DNA from: Leptodactylus fallax
Taxonomy: Eukaryota; Chordata; Amphibia; Anura; Leptodactylidae
Reading direction: 5' to 3'
DNA: 64,000 nucleotides
NCBI GenBank assembly: GCA_947044405.1
Contig: CAMRHE010000115.1
Coordinates: 1,798,001 to 1,862,000, forward strand
The position numbers and the translations under genes are program-made. Shown piece by piece: positions 45,942-57,139 of this stretch (position 1 is the first letter of the stretch; each line of letters begins with the position of its first letter). Under the pieces are notes generated by a model, which made no database searches, was not told the origin of the DNA, and saw only the letters and a list, made by a program, of their open reading frames with translations.

Positions 45942-47650
45942 TCTCTGAATGTAATTACAAGCCTACTCCTTGTCCTGGCAGCTTGGAAGTCTTTGTCAGA
46001 GAAAAGAAGAAGTGAGAAGAAAAAGGGAGCTGGTGAACTGCTGAATGAGTGAGAAGGGAAAACACCTTTAATTGTTGGGCCCATTAATAGCTGCGATGTC
46101 CACTTCCCTAGTAGTTATGCCCATGAGAGAGACCTGGAGCACTTCTACTATGGGACTCCAGAAACAGCTGCAACTGGTCAATGGCTTCTCATCCACACAA
46201 AAAATACACCATCATTAGAAATGGCACATGATAGATAAGGGCCATGTTATAGACTTTACATTGGGACCCATCAGCTTCAACTTATGAATCTAAGGGTGTC
46301 TGGCTCTATGTTGTTCAGGTGAAACTTAAAGGCTTGTACCAAGATTTGAGATTAAGATAAGGGATAACTTTCTGATGCACCCATCCAGAGATACTGTACT
46401 ATACTTGCTATCTTTGATTGACGCTCCTTGCTCTTCTTTCTGAATGTGTCTGTGAATGTCCGTTCAGTGATGCTATCACTAGAGGATACACATGCACAGA
46501 AAAATGGGGGATAGAAGGGGAAAAGGAGACAATGAGGCAGTTGGGGATGGGCCAGTGAGGTAGGGGCACATGGTTGGATAAAAGTTGATGGAAATAAAAA
46601 CTACTGTCAGATGATGGTTAAAATGGATAACTTACGTAAGTCCTAAACATTGGAAAATCATGAGTAGATCCTTTGATGACAACATGATCTGGAAGCAATC
46701 TCATCTGTATAGGGTAAAATGTGTGTTGAGTTCTGTCATCGAAGTTGTAACAGCTTAGTTATGCTTAATTTATTCCGTGAAAAGTGCAATCCATATATCT
46801 GATATATATGGATTGCACTTAACCAAATTGTTGAGTGCCTGGATTACAATTTCTTACATGGGGTGAAAACCTTCTGGCGCACCAATGAACACCTATTCAA
46901 GGAGTGCCGTGATTACAACTATTGCATTGAAGTTATAACAGCGTCCGGCACTGCGTCACCTATTACACTGGCCTATCCAAGTGAATGACTAGTGCAATGC
47001 CACCCCACTACAACAGTGTCTCCAGAAGTTATTCTGAAAAGCACTCCAACACTTGCAGGTAACAGTTTCACCAGGCATTTTACTTAGAGGTAGTTGTCGG
47101 TTACAGCTGGACTTGGCAACAATTCACAAAGGTTGTACAGCAGCTTCTCAGTGGATTCGCAGAATGCAGGTAAAGACTTCTTCAGACAGCAATGGAGTCA
47201 CAGTCCTGCAGAGACACCAAGCAATGTTGCTCTCAGCTCATACAGATCCTGCTACTCCAAGCTACCACTGTCACTCACTCTACTGCCTTTAGAGGTACGC
47301 AACAGTCACTCCGCAGTGACTACACGGAAGTCCCAAATTGGACTGGCCAAACTGCCAGAAGGTGTGAAAAAAACCCTTTTATAAGGAGATTTTCCCATCT
47401 CGGTGTGATAGTAAAGCATCAGGCCACAGAGTACATTGGTTGTACTTTGGGAAACACAAAAATACACCACCCACCATACAACCAATAAGCAAAGCAAAGT
47501 TTATTGCATTTAGTAAATTTATGCACCACCTCCTTCCCACAAACCATTCGTGGTCCCATGACTTAGCCATACAGTTAAAGTGGCAGTGACACACAAAATA
47601 CACAGTGCGATCATGAGTCATCTGTATTGGCAATAAAAAACTGTACAAAA
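45942..47650. other. Unassigned stretch
   Basis: No supported gene. Overlapping short frames around 47053-47488 share the same DNA in three frames and have no domains. One perfect hairpin is listed separately. Confidence 0.45.
46782..46820. repeat. Perfect short palindrome
   Basis: AAGTGCAATCCATATAT is followed by its exact complement with a small loop. Isolated, no TSD; purpose unknown. Confidence 0.6.
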
Positions 47651-47659
47651 AGTTAATAG

Positions 47660-48180
47660 TAGTAATAATAGATTTTTTTTTTTATATAGCGCCAACATAT
47701 TCCATAGCACTTTGTAAATCATAGGGTACATGTACTGACAAAAATGAGACATTGTAGTGTAATAAATAAATTTACATAATACGAGAAGGGGAACACAAGA
47801 GGTAGAAGAGAAATCACCAACCAGTGTCTTTTTATATACAGATCTAAAGTGCCTGGGCATACAGGGTTACACTTGAAGGCATAATGTCCTGTAGTATAAT
47901 GTGTGTGTGTGTGGGGGGGGGGGGTTGAACAGAAGAAGTTGGTGGATGTAAGTGCAGAAGTGTTAGATTAGAAAATGTGATAGGCCTGTCTGAAGACATG
48001 TATTTTTAAGATTTGCTTGAAGCTGTAGAAGTTGGGTACTAATCTGATTGTCTGGAGTAGCACATTCCAGAGAAGTGGTGCAAGTCAGAAATCTTGGAGA
48101 CAGGAGTGAAAGGTTCTGATTATAGAGGATAGATACAATGCACAGAAATGGAGCATTCCCCACCACTAACAATCCACATA
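47660..48180 (-). pseudogene. L2-like LINE 3' end, reverse orientation
   Basis: On the minus strand a decayed ORF2 C-terminus (LWNVLL-like, NFYSFKQILK and VFRQAYHIF-like pieces in shifting frames) is followed by the TATTCC...GTTGGCGCTATAT tail seen at 29645. Same family as 28680-29710 but older. A (GT)n-G run sits at 47900-47923. Confidence 0.6.
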
Positions 48181-48189
48181 ACTACACAG

Positions 48190-49455
48190 GCCTATCTTGA
48201 GCAGGGACTTAACATCATATTTCCCCTGTAACAGCTGCTGTACGGTAAATGGGATGAATGGCTGTCAGTAATTGAACAGCCTCAAGTTCACCAAGGCAAG
48301 TGTGTCTCCATTGTGGCTTGTAGATAAGGGTGCCGAGCAGGGGATACCCCTTTATATGTCCTAATAGGGTATATGAACAGGGGTTGCAGCTGAAACATGT
48401 CCGATCTTTCTATAGCCAGGAAACAACCACTGTTTTAAAAAAACTTTTTTTTAACTCTATGCCCTTTTCAGACAATGCTGGCATAAATATAATATATATT
48501 TTATATCTATCTAAGTCAATTGTGCTTTTAACAAATGTCTCACAAAAGTATATGGATTAGCTGTGATATTCTGCTACTAAAGCTAGACATATCATCTGGA
48601 AAAAGGATTCCGAAAATACATCTGCTGACAGCCGGCCATTCATTCATCCCAACATATAATTTGTGCAAAATGGGAATGTCTGTGTTGGATTTTATTTCAG
48701 TAGACCAATATCTGATGATCTGTTTCCCTTGCTGGGCAGTACTACAGTCATATGCATAAACAGTCGTGTACTGGTGAATGTCTATGGCCAGCTTTAGACT
48801 GTGTTCACATTTATGCGAAATCAAAAATTAGAACATTTGTTGGGCTGCTCAAAATACAAGGGCTCATATAACCCTATTCAATTCTTATTCCTGTACTATA
48901 AACAGCCATTAGGGGATACAAATCAGAAGGAGGACCCAATCTTAATTTTGCCATGGGGTCCTTCTTCCCAAGAGTGGAGCCTTGTCTGAACTGAACCATT
49001 GTAAGAAAAGATGTGTGAACGCCCTGCAAAGTGGTTCATTGAGTTGTTAGTTAGCGCTTGTTTCCACTCCAAGGATGCATATCACTTAATCTCTGTCTGG
49101 ATGTCTGCACAGAATGGTAGATTTGTTTCCTTTGTTCTCTGTGTATTCACATGAACCCCTGCACGTATCTCCGCTTTATTATCTCTATTGTGTCTGCTTA
49201 TTTTTTTTTTCATGGATTTAGCTGATGACGGTATTTTTGTCCTTTAAGCTATTCCAAGCAGACGACATGCGCGTTATAAAATGATCCATAAAATGTGATG
49301 ATTGATTCACTGACTTCTCTGCAGAAAGACGAGTATAAGACAATATAGATTTTTAGGAATTACCACTAAATGTTCTTAGATTTCTCAGATCAACTACTTG
49401 TCTAAATATTAGTCACATAAAACGGATGATAAGTGCATTTTATCCTGTAAGAAAA
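48190..49455. other. Unassigned stretch
   Basis: No supported gene or repeat; short frames only. Confidence 0.45.
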
Positions 49456-49878
49456 CAGTGTAGGAGATTTACTAAGGAAAATGTACTAGAATTCTGGTGT
49501 CATTTGTGCCAGAAAACTAAAACTTCTTGCTCCACATGAAGTGTATGTGACACTTTATCGTTACATTAAGAATTGTATGGAAATAGGGGCTTGGCTTTGC
49601 AGGAAAGGGGTCTGACTATTAAGTCATGCACTAGAAAAGGTGCATGACTTAAGATGCTCTATTGTGTACCAAAAATACACCAAAATTTTGATGCATTTTT
49701 TGTTAGAAAATAAGCCGTCTAACAAGTGGCGTAAAGTTAGACTAGTCAGTATAATGATACAACTGGTTTATCAAACAGTAGTAGACACTTTGATAAATCC
49801 GGCACAGTTTAAGACACTGTCTACTCTAAGCCTGCACTATGCAAAACTTAAGACAGTATTAGTAAATCTGCCCCACTG
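49456..49878. mobile_element. Possible hAT-like MITE with GGAGATTTACTAA ends
   Basis: Left CAGTGTAGGAGATTTACTAA and right complement CAGTGGGGCAGATTTACTAA match well over 20 bases. The adjoining 8-mers do not match, so the TSD has decayed or the ends belong to different copies. Confidence 0.45.
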
Positions 49879-50067
49879 TGTCTCCCAACTTGTTCATTCT
49901 CTTTTCAAGTTTGGTTCAGTAGAAACATGAGGGGTTGAAGTATTACAGTGCATCCAGAATACAGACAGCTAAATGTGGATACAATGGGGTGAATTTATTA
50001 AGACTGATCCTTCCTCCACCAGTCTTAATTCATTTCCCAGCTGGTGCAAGACATGTTTGAATTATTA

Positions 50068-50500
50068 GAGATGGAGAACCACTTCCAAACCGGGTTCGAC
50101 CTGAATATTCCAAATTGTTCTATAATGGCCGCTGCAAGATGTATTGCCGTAAATTATTATACTCTGGGATCTCTTTAGACCTCGGAGTATAATAGGTGGA
50201 GGACCAGAGGTGGTGAAAAAAAAAAGCAAAACATTTATACTCACCTTCCATCACCTTATTTGGGCCTCCTTGTGCTCTTCTGGCGACGTCATGTGCCCAA
50301 TCACAAGCCTCAGCAGAGACCCCGGGTGCATGATGTCACCAAGAAGGCCAAGAGAGAGTATCACACAGTGTAAGGAGGCCCAGAATAAGTGAGGGAAGGG
50401 GAGTATAAATGCTTTGTTATTTTCTACACCTCCCCTGGGCCTCCATCTATTATACTCTGGGGTCTGAAGAGATATCAGAGTGTAATAATTTTACTTCTGG
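50068..50500. mobile_element. TAGAGATGG-type hAT element, right end lost
   Basis: Left end TAGAGATGGAGAACCACTTC and GGGTTCGACCTGAATATTCC align with 10541. Two palindromic modules (near 50156 and 50450) face each other and form a large foldback with CACCTCCCCTGGGCCTCC. The terminal GCCCATCTCTA is absent. Confidence 0.55.
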
Positions 50501-51869
50501 TTTGTACAGGCACAAATTTCAGGTATAACTTACGCTAGTTTGTTATAGTAAATCTATTGAGACAAAGCATGTCCACCCCAGCTCACCTTGATCTCTGCCC
50601 TGCTCAACGCTTTCCTAAAAGGTGCTACTTTCGTGTCAAAAAACTGGCATGCTTATTTTAGCAAAGCCCCTCCATTATGCTATTATGAATGAGAACCAAG
50701 GTGTCATGCATATACAGTGGTGAACCTAGCCTCTTTGCTGCCTGAGGCGGACTATAGAAAGATGCCCCCCCCAAAAAAAAAAAAAAACTGAGTTTCCATG
50801 CTACTAGTTTAACACACTGTTATCGTCGCACAATATACACAATACACAAAGTTATAAAACAGTTAATAAGAATTCTTCTTCCTGTATTACTTCAGTATCA
50901 GATCAACAACACGGCATTAACAATGAAAGTAACTTCCCACATCTTCTGCTTGGTGGATGGACGAGGCCACGTGGCCCCCATTCTCTATAATAGGAGCCCC
51001 GCAGATAGCTGAGTACTGGACTTCGGCTATCTTTGGCACTCCCATTGTAGTGAATGAGAGCCACGCGGGTTCGTCCATTCACCAAGTGACACCCCTATAT
51101 ACTGTATATGGCTGCGGTCAGGCTGAATTCCCACCTAGTGGGGGGAAAAACCCAATTCTCAGGCTCATTGGGGGTCTCAGCAGACAGACCCCCATCACTC
51201 AGGTATTTATCCTCTATCATTTAGGTGTATACAGGGCAGTAACATTCTGTGACTTACAGGTGACGTCTCTGACTAATCGGTCACATTTCCCTTCTCTTCC
51301 CTCTGGACCGCCATGACCACTTCTTCCAGCTGTGACTTGTCTCTGTAAAGTTTACAGCACAGACATCTTTGGCTCCTCACTTTTCCAGGCATCCAACCCA
51401 CATTGTCCTCACGTACACACCCATCCTGCTGCTACCCCAATTATATAATATATGATATAACCCCCCATAATGACTAATACTCCCATGTGCATCTTATATT
51501 AATAATGTCCGTGTGTACCCGGTATAAATAGTGCCCCTTATTAATAATACCCCAGGTGTTAACTAATTAAAAGGTTTTCCAGGTCATTAATAAACTAATC
51601 AGTGGGGTTCAAAAACCCAGGACCCCCACTGATCAGCTGTTTGAATGGTGCCTGTGTAAGCGCCGTGACCGCTTCTCTGTTTACATAGTGTATTTCATCT
51701 CATAGCGGCCATGTAATGTAACTACAGCCTCGTCCTACACATGTCTACAGTATGTGACAAGGCTACAATTACATCACACGGTCACTATAAACAGACAGCG
51801 TATAATATAAACAGGTGCCATAGCCCATGTTTATAGCGCCCCATTTACACACACTATAAAGTTCCACAG

Positions 51870-52470
51870 CAGCCCCTGCACACAGTATTACACAGTATTA
51901 TGGCCCGCAGCGGCCCCTGCACACTGTATTATGCCTCGCAGCGGCCCCTGCACACGGTATTATGCTCCATAGTGGCCCCTGCTCACGGTATTATGCCCCG
52001 CATTGGCCACTGCACACGGTATTATGTTCCGCAGCAACTCCTGCACACAGTTTTATGCCCCATATTGGCCCCTGCACTGGTATTATGCTCCATAGTGGCC
52101 CCTACACTTGTATTATGCTCTATAGTGGCCCCAGCACACGGTATTATGCTCCATAGTGGCCCCTGCACTGGTATTATGCTCCAGAGTGGCCCCTGCACAG
52201 GGTATTATGCTCCATAGTGGCCCCTGCACAGGGTATTATCCTCCATAGTGGCCCTTGCACTGGTATTATCCTCCATAGTGGCCCTTGCACTGGTATTATG
52301 CTCCATAGTGGCCCCTGCACTTGTATTATGCTCTATAGTGGCCCCTGCACTCGGTATTATGCTCTATAGTGACCCCTGCTCTTGTATTATGCTCCAGAGT
52401 GGCCCCTGCACAGGGTATTATGCTCTACAGTGGTCCCTGCACAGGGTATTATGCCCCATAGTGGCCGACC
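51870..52470 (+). repeat. 31-bp minisatellite within the hAT-type element
   Basis: About 19 copies of GTATTATGCTCCATAGTGG plus CCCCTGCACAGG, with 29-base variants where CACTGG replaces CACACGG. Later copies are more uniform than early ones. The array sits where related elements at 21290 and 40515 carry one or five units. Confidence 0.85.
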
Positions 52471-52484
52471 CATGAACTATTATT

Positions 52485-52803
52485 ATACTCTGGGGTCTTT
52501 TCAGACCCCAGAGTATAATGATTGGAGACTCAGGGGAGAATACAAACATAAAAATCAGAGTTACTTACCTATCCTGGACACCGGTGCACTCCTTGCAGCT
52601 TTCGGCCCTGTTTAATTGCGCACACACGTCACGTGATCAGGCCGGCGACGCGACCTGATGACGTCACCACAGGCCTCAAGCCTGCTCGGAGTTACATCGG
52701 ATCGCAGGAGGTGAGTAACACTGTTTTTTATGTTCCCTCACCAACCCTAGGCCTCCGATTATTATACTCCGGGGTCTGAATAGACCCCGGAGTATAATAA
52801 TAG
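52485..52803. repeat. Paired ACTCTGGGGTCT palindromic modules
   Basis: Modules at about 52485-52525 and 52757-52803 each read TATTATACTC(T/C)(G)GGGTCT, a short spacer, then the complement. They bracket a CpG-rich foldback segment with CACCTATCC...GAGGTGAGTAA-like arms. Confidence 0.65.
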
Positions 52804-52932
52804 TAGTATTTGCGGCCCGCGGCCTAACTTACCGATGCCCGCGGCCACTCACAGCGGCATCCACTTCCCTTTCTGCGGCCCATAGCAGAAGGGGAAGCGG
52901 GGGCGGCCACGAGCAGACGCGGGGTAGGTAAA

Positions 52933-52983
52933 TAAATAGGCCGTTACCTGCCGGGGATACTCCAACAGGTAACGGCCTATTTA
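52933..52983. repeat. Perfect 18-bp-arm hairpin
   Basis: TAAATAGGCCGTTACCTG pairs exactly with 52966-52983 over a 15-base loop. Confidence 0.65.
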
Positions 52984-53136
52984 TATATATATAAAAAAAA
53001 AGCTATACTCACCTGCGATGCCTTGATGCAGCCGCCGCCGCCTCCTCCTCCTCCTCTTGTCCGCGACGTCTGTGTCTCAGCGTAGGTGGCGTGATGACGT
53101 CATTGTGTCGCCGCCTGCGCTGAGATGCGACGTCTT

Positions 53137-53214
53137 GTAAACCAGCCCAGGACAGGCCGCGCTCAGCTGTTTTTTTTTTTTTTTTTTAAAGCGGCCTGTC
53201 CTGGGCTGGTTTAC
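53137..53214. repeat. Perfect 24-bp-arm hairpin with poly-T loop
   Basis: The arm 53137-53160 (GTAAACCAGCCCAGGACAGG then CCGC) pairs exactly with 53191-53214 across a 30-base loop rich in T. Confidence 0.7.
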
Positions 53215-53452
53215 ATTAAATAGTAAAAATGCCGCCCCCCGGACAGTGCCGCCCGAGGCGGCCGCATCACCTCGCCTCATTAGCAGTGCGCCCCTGTGCA
53301 TATAGCAAAGCCTATAATTTCTGTACCATGCAGATATAGGCTACTCTATGTTGCCTCCATAAAACTCTACACCCTGCATGTTCCAACACATCCTGTTATA
53401 CAGTATTTAAATCTTCACCTCTGCAATTCCTCTTAACTATTTCCAACACAAG

Positions 53453-53639
53453 AAAAAAATGCACCAACCGGATTCTTATTATGCATCCCTGCATAATGTA
53501 CTGGAACACTATGGTCCATTTTACCCTTTCTAATATTCTGAAAAATTTCAGAATATTAGAAAGAGTAAAATGGACCATAGCGCTCCAAGACATTATGCTG
53601 GGATGCATAATAAGACTCCAGTTGGTGCATTTTTTTTTG
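53453..53639. repeat. 187-bp foldback with ~90-base arms
   Basis: AATGCACCAACCGGATTC at the left faces its near-complement at the right. The arms are about 90% identical, about eight mismatches by eye, and meet at CTGAAAAATTTCAG. No TSD is obvious. Transcription from either side would give a long pre-miRNA-like hairpin. Confidence 0.75.
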
Positions 53640-53952
53640 TTTCAGAGGAGGCTAAGAAGAATTGGAGAGGAAAATATCATTAGGAAAATGAGTCAAAGGG
53701 AAAGTTATTGGATTTACTTCTTTATACCTCTTATACCTGGTGGATTAAATGTTGATTTTGAGTTAAACATTTATTTTATAGGTTTTTTTTTTCTTCTTTT
53801 TTTTCCTCCTGTTGTAGTAGGAAGGTGTAATTCCCCTTTCTTTGCCCCTCTATGCTGTATAATGTTATCAAAGAGGGCTGTGGATGAATGATGTATTAGT
53901 AATGCAGGTTGTGATTTAGTGTATCACTAATCTGTGGCTAATAATGGGGGAG

Positions 53953-54809
53953 TGTGATGAACCTACCCCCAGTTGTATATCTTTCTTAGAAATGTATCTT
54001 TACTTGCTCATATCAGTCCTCTTCCTAATTGTAGGAATGTTGTGCTTAAGTTGGGTTTACACTGCTGGAGGATACACTTCAGTGGTGTGTGTATCATGGG
54101 AGATGGCTTGCTGTAGCTGGCAGTTTTATTATCCCTGGCCAGATGGCCATGGGGGAGAGAAGGCCAGTGACCTTAAGTTCACCCACAGACACTCATCTCT
54201 CCCAGCACCTAGGGGAGGTACCCATCTCTCCGGGGGTTCTGCAAAGGAGAGAGAAGGGGAGCTGCCTGGGGAGGAGGTGTGGGTGGGGCACTAGCCATAT
54301 GCTGAGGGGAGAGCGAGATTCTTGGTCATTCAGCAAAGAGACAGCAAGGAGTTCTTATCTTGGAGAAGATGTGAGGGCATTTCATGCTGTGGAATGCAGC
54401 ATGGGCCTAGCATTGAGGCCTGAAGCCTTTCCCTTTGTCCTGGACAACATGTAGAAGATTTGTTTTTGTAACTTGCTTAAGCTTGCGCCCTAGGTCCAAA
54501 ACCCTGCTGTGGCCTAGAGAAACGGCCTACAAGCCTGTGCCGGTATTTTTTCTATCTTTTATTTCCCTTTTTATTTTGTGTGCTGTATTTTACCTTTATC
54601 CGTAATCTGCTTGTTTAGTCAGTGACATATATTTCTGTATATGTTAATGCTTAGTACCGACCCACATGGGTTAATAAATATATAAACTTTAAAAAGCTTG
54701 TTTCATATTATCCTATGACCCGGTCCGCTCACGGTGTGTGAGTGGGAGGTTAAGAAAGAAGGTTGATCGCAGGTGTGCCAAGCGGCTTGGCAAGGTGAGA
54801 TCCTTCACA
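53953..54809 (+). repeat. Solo LTR C
   Basis: Starts TGTGATGAACCTACC, ends GAGATCCTTCACA, with gggag TSDs at 53948-53952 and 54810-54814. AATAAA at 54673-54678 precedes an R-U5-like tail. It shares the ATCCTTCACA end with LTR A. Frames within (53944-54454) are not genes. Confidence 0.7.
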
Positions 54810-54989
54810 GGGAGGGATAATTTTATGAATGACTTTTTGTAGTAGAAGCCTATTGGCTGCTGGTGGTCACATGGTTTATGGAAGATTACTAAAGCAGCTT
54901 TTGCATGAGACGTGTGAGTACACATTGATTGGTTATATATGATCACATGATTTTGAGCGTTCCGACGTGGCTATCATTGGTAAAGTATG

Positions 54990-55106
54990 CAGTGTTGGAC
55001 TGGCCCACCAGAGTACCAGAGAATCCTCTAACACAATAATGGTCCCAAACTTGAAAGGTACTATCTATTTCCAAGGGGTTGTTTGAGGGTGGCCCCCAGA
55101 ATCAAT
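54990..55106. mobile_element. Fragment of the CAGTGTTGGACTGG hAT family
   Basis: Aligns with the left two thirds of the 180-bp element at 30572 (CAATAATGGTCC, AAGGGGTTGTT, CCCAGAATCA). The right terminus is missing. Confidence 0.65.
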
Positions 55107-57139
55107 GACCTTTTAATTGGCATACTTTCTGGCACAATTTTTGCCGCATCATTGCACATTTAAGCTGTGCCCCCTCTTTTTGGAGAACCCACAAACACAT
55201 GTCTAGCAGGTCAAAAAGTTTTAGTCCAAACTAGATACACCAATGTGTGACAAAGATGTGCCACACTGTGCCAAAGATGCTCCATGGTTACACCAGTGTC
55301 TAGTCATTACCACATCTGGGCCATGGTGTGCATGAGACCTAAGAATAAAAAGTAGAAATGACCCCTCAACTCAAAGACTAATTTGGGTTGTAGTGTATAA
55401 ATCCACTAAATGAGAAGAAAATAACACACCAGGGAGTTGTTGGAACCGAATAAAACTTTGAATGTAATGATGATATGTAAGAGATTACAATATTGGAGTG
55501 TAAGGAGAAGTTTGTTGAGGAAAACTGTACAGCTGAAAGAAGATTCTAGTTCCACCTCTAGCCTGGATACAAGGTGATATATAGGTGGGCATGGAGGCAT
55601 GATGGAGCTGCTCATGCTTGTCGGTGGATCAAAAGATCCTCTCTGCTGGTGGATCTTGGTTGTCTGGAGCCTGATCACCATGCGTGCATGCCTTTACATA
55701 ACCACTCCACTGCTCCAAACACCTTCTCATATCTAGGACAGAACAGCCTATATGACAGGCAATTCATCAAAATGACCATCCTGCTTCTTCTAGTCCAATG
55801 ATCTCAAAGTTTGTGAACTACGCAAAATGTCACAGAGACATGTGTAGTAGTCAACGATCTCTCATCAAGAGGCACACGACCCTAAAACAACCTCTGAGAA
55901 ATCGGGGGGAAGCACTTTTAAGCCCTCTTATGCCAAGGCCCAGTGTAATCATTTATATGTCTTCCTGAGACATAACTTCATGGTGAATTTTACTGCAATC
56001 CGACATTTCTATCTAGATGTATTATGTTTTTTCAAAGAATATACTAACAAATGTCAAACGCCATTAAAATTGCTTTGTCAGCGACTGGGCTGTGTGTTTT
56101 ATCGGAAGCTAGATTAAGCAGTACTGAGCAAAATTATTTTTACTGTGAAAAAATATTAGGATGACATTGTTCACCTACCACGTGTCATTTTACTATTAGG
56201 ATAGAAATGTAGACATAGCTGCACTTGTACAATTAAACAACAACTGCTGACTCCAGTGCATCCATTGTAATGAGTGCTAGCGGTAATGGCACCATCTCAG
56301 GAAATAACTCGCACATTCAGCTGAGTCAAAGGTGCAATTTAATGGACAATCAGGGATAACAGATGCTAACTGAAAGGTATTCGGCTGGTAAATGTGTCAT
56401 ATCTAAAAGCTTTTAAAGTGCAATCCCTGTAGGCTAGAAATCAACAGTAATGATACAAGAGCCACTTCTAAGGTCGGCTGCTTCTTCATGCCACCGTGAC
56501 TGGGCCAAGAAATACAGTCCATGTGTTGGTTGTATTTCTCAGCCCGACCATGGCTCATATGAAAGGAGATCACAGGATCAGACTGTTTTATAATACTGTA
56601 AGTTTCCGATTATCATGGAGTGTTCAGTATCCACAGCATCATACAGTATGTAGGTCCAGTTTTAGACAATGTTTGACCCTGGGCAAAATTAAAGATGGGA
56701 CCTCACAACAGTATCGCCCACTATTGTGCCTCATAGACAGTAATAATGCTCCCCTTCTTTTATAACAGTAATTCCCCCTTTCTGCCCATGTTCAAAAATA
56801 ATAAAAGTGGGTATTTTTATTGTAAGGGCACAAAGGGGGGTAATACAGTAAATAGTAGTAACAACTAACTTTATGTCCAATATAATATATGCTCACCTTT
56901 TTGCCCCTAATGAGAAAATAAAATTTGCTTTATAGGAAAGTAGTGCCCCCTAATAACCGGATAGTGGCTCCTAATAACCAGATAATGCCCCCTAATAGCC
57001 TAATTGTGCCCCAATAGCATTGTAATGTCTCCTTAGAGCCAGATAATGCCTCCTACAAGCAAAATAATATCCCCTTATAGAAAGATTGTGGCCCTTATAA
57101 CAAGATAATACCCCCTTTCTCAGAACCACAGCACCATCA
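55107..57139. other. Mostly unassigned stretch
   Basis: 55290-55330 matches 39963-40010 (CCAGTGTCTAGT, ATCTGGGCCA), so a dispersed repeat is present. 56930-57120 is a degenerate tandem of about 20 bases with 'ataatgccccctaata'. No gene found. Confidence 0.45.

Larger units (their letters stand above)
50715..53296. mobile_element. 2.6-kb hAT-type non-autonomous element with exact TSD
   Basis: Left end CAGTGGTGAACCTAGCCTC, right complement CAGGGGCGCACTGCTAATGA. Perfect 8-bp TSDs tgcatata at 50707-50714 and 53297-53304. No transposase. The interior holds a TTAA MITE fragment (from 51567, with CACTGATCAGCTGTTTG), the 31-bp minisatellite, two ACTCTGGGGTCT-type palindromes and two perfect hairpins. 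It appears to be a scaffold collecting palindromes. Confidence 0.8.

Noticed and set aside
46782..46820. Hairpin as tRNA or terminator
   Set aside because: No cloverleaf, no T-arm or anticodon arm, and no gene ends nearby.
51870..52470. Regular ~30-base repeats resembling a CRISPR array
   Set aside because: Units abut directly with no unique spacers, differ among themselves, and lie inside a hAT-type element in vertebrate DNA; no cas genes.
53944..54454. Two overlapping plus-strand frames over 115 codons
   Set aside because: They lie inside a solo LTR with clear ends and TSD; no domain.
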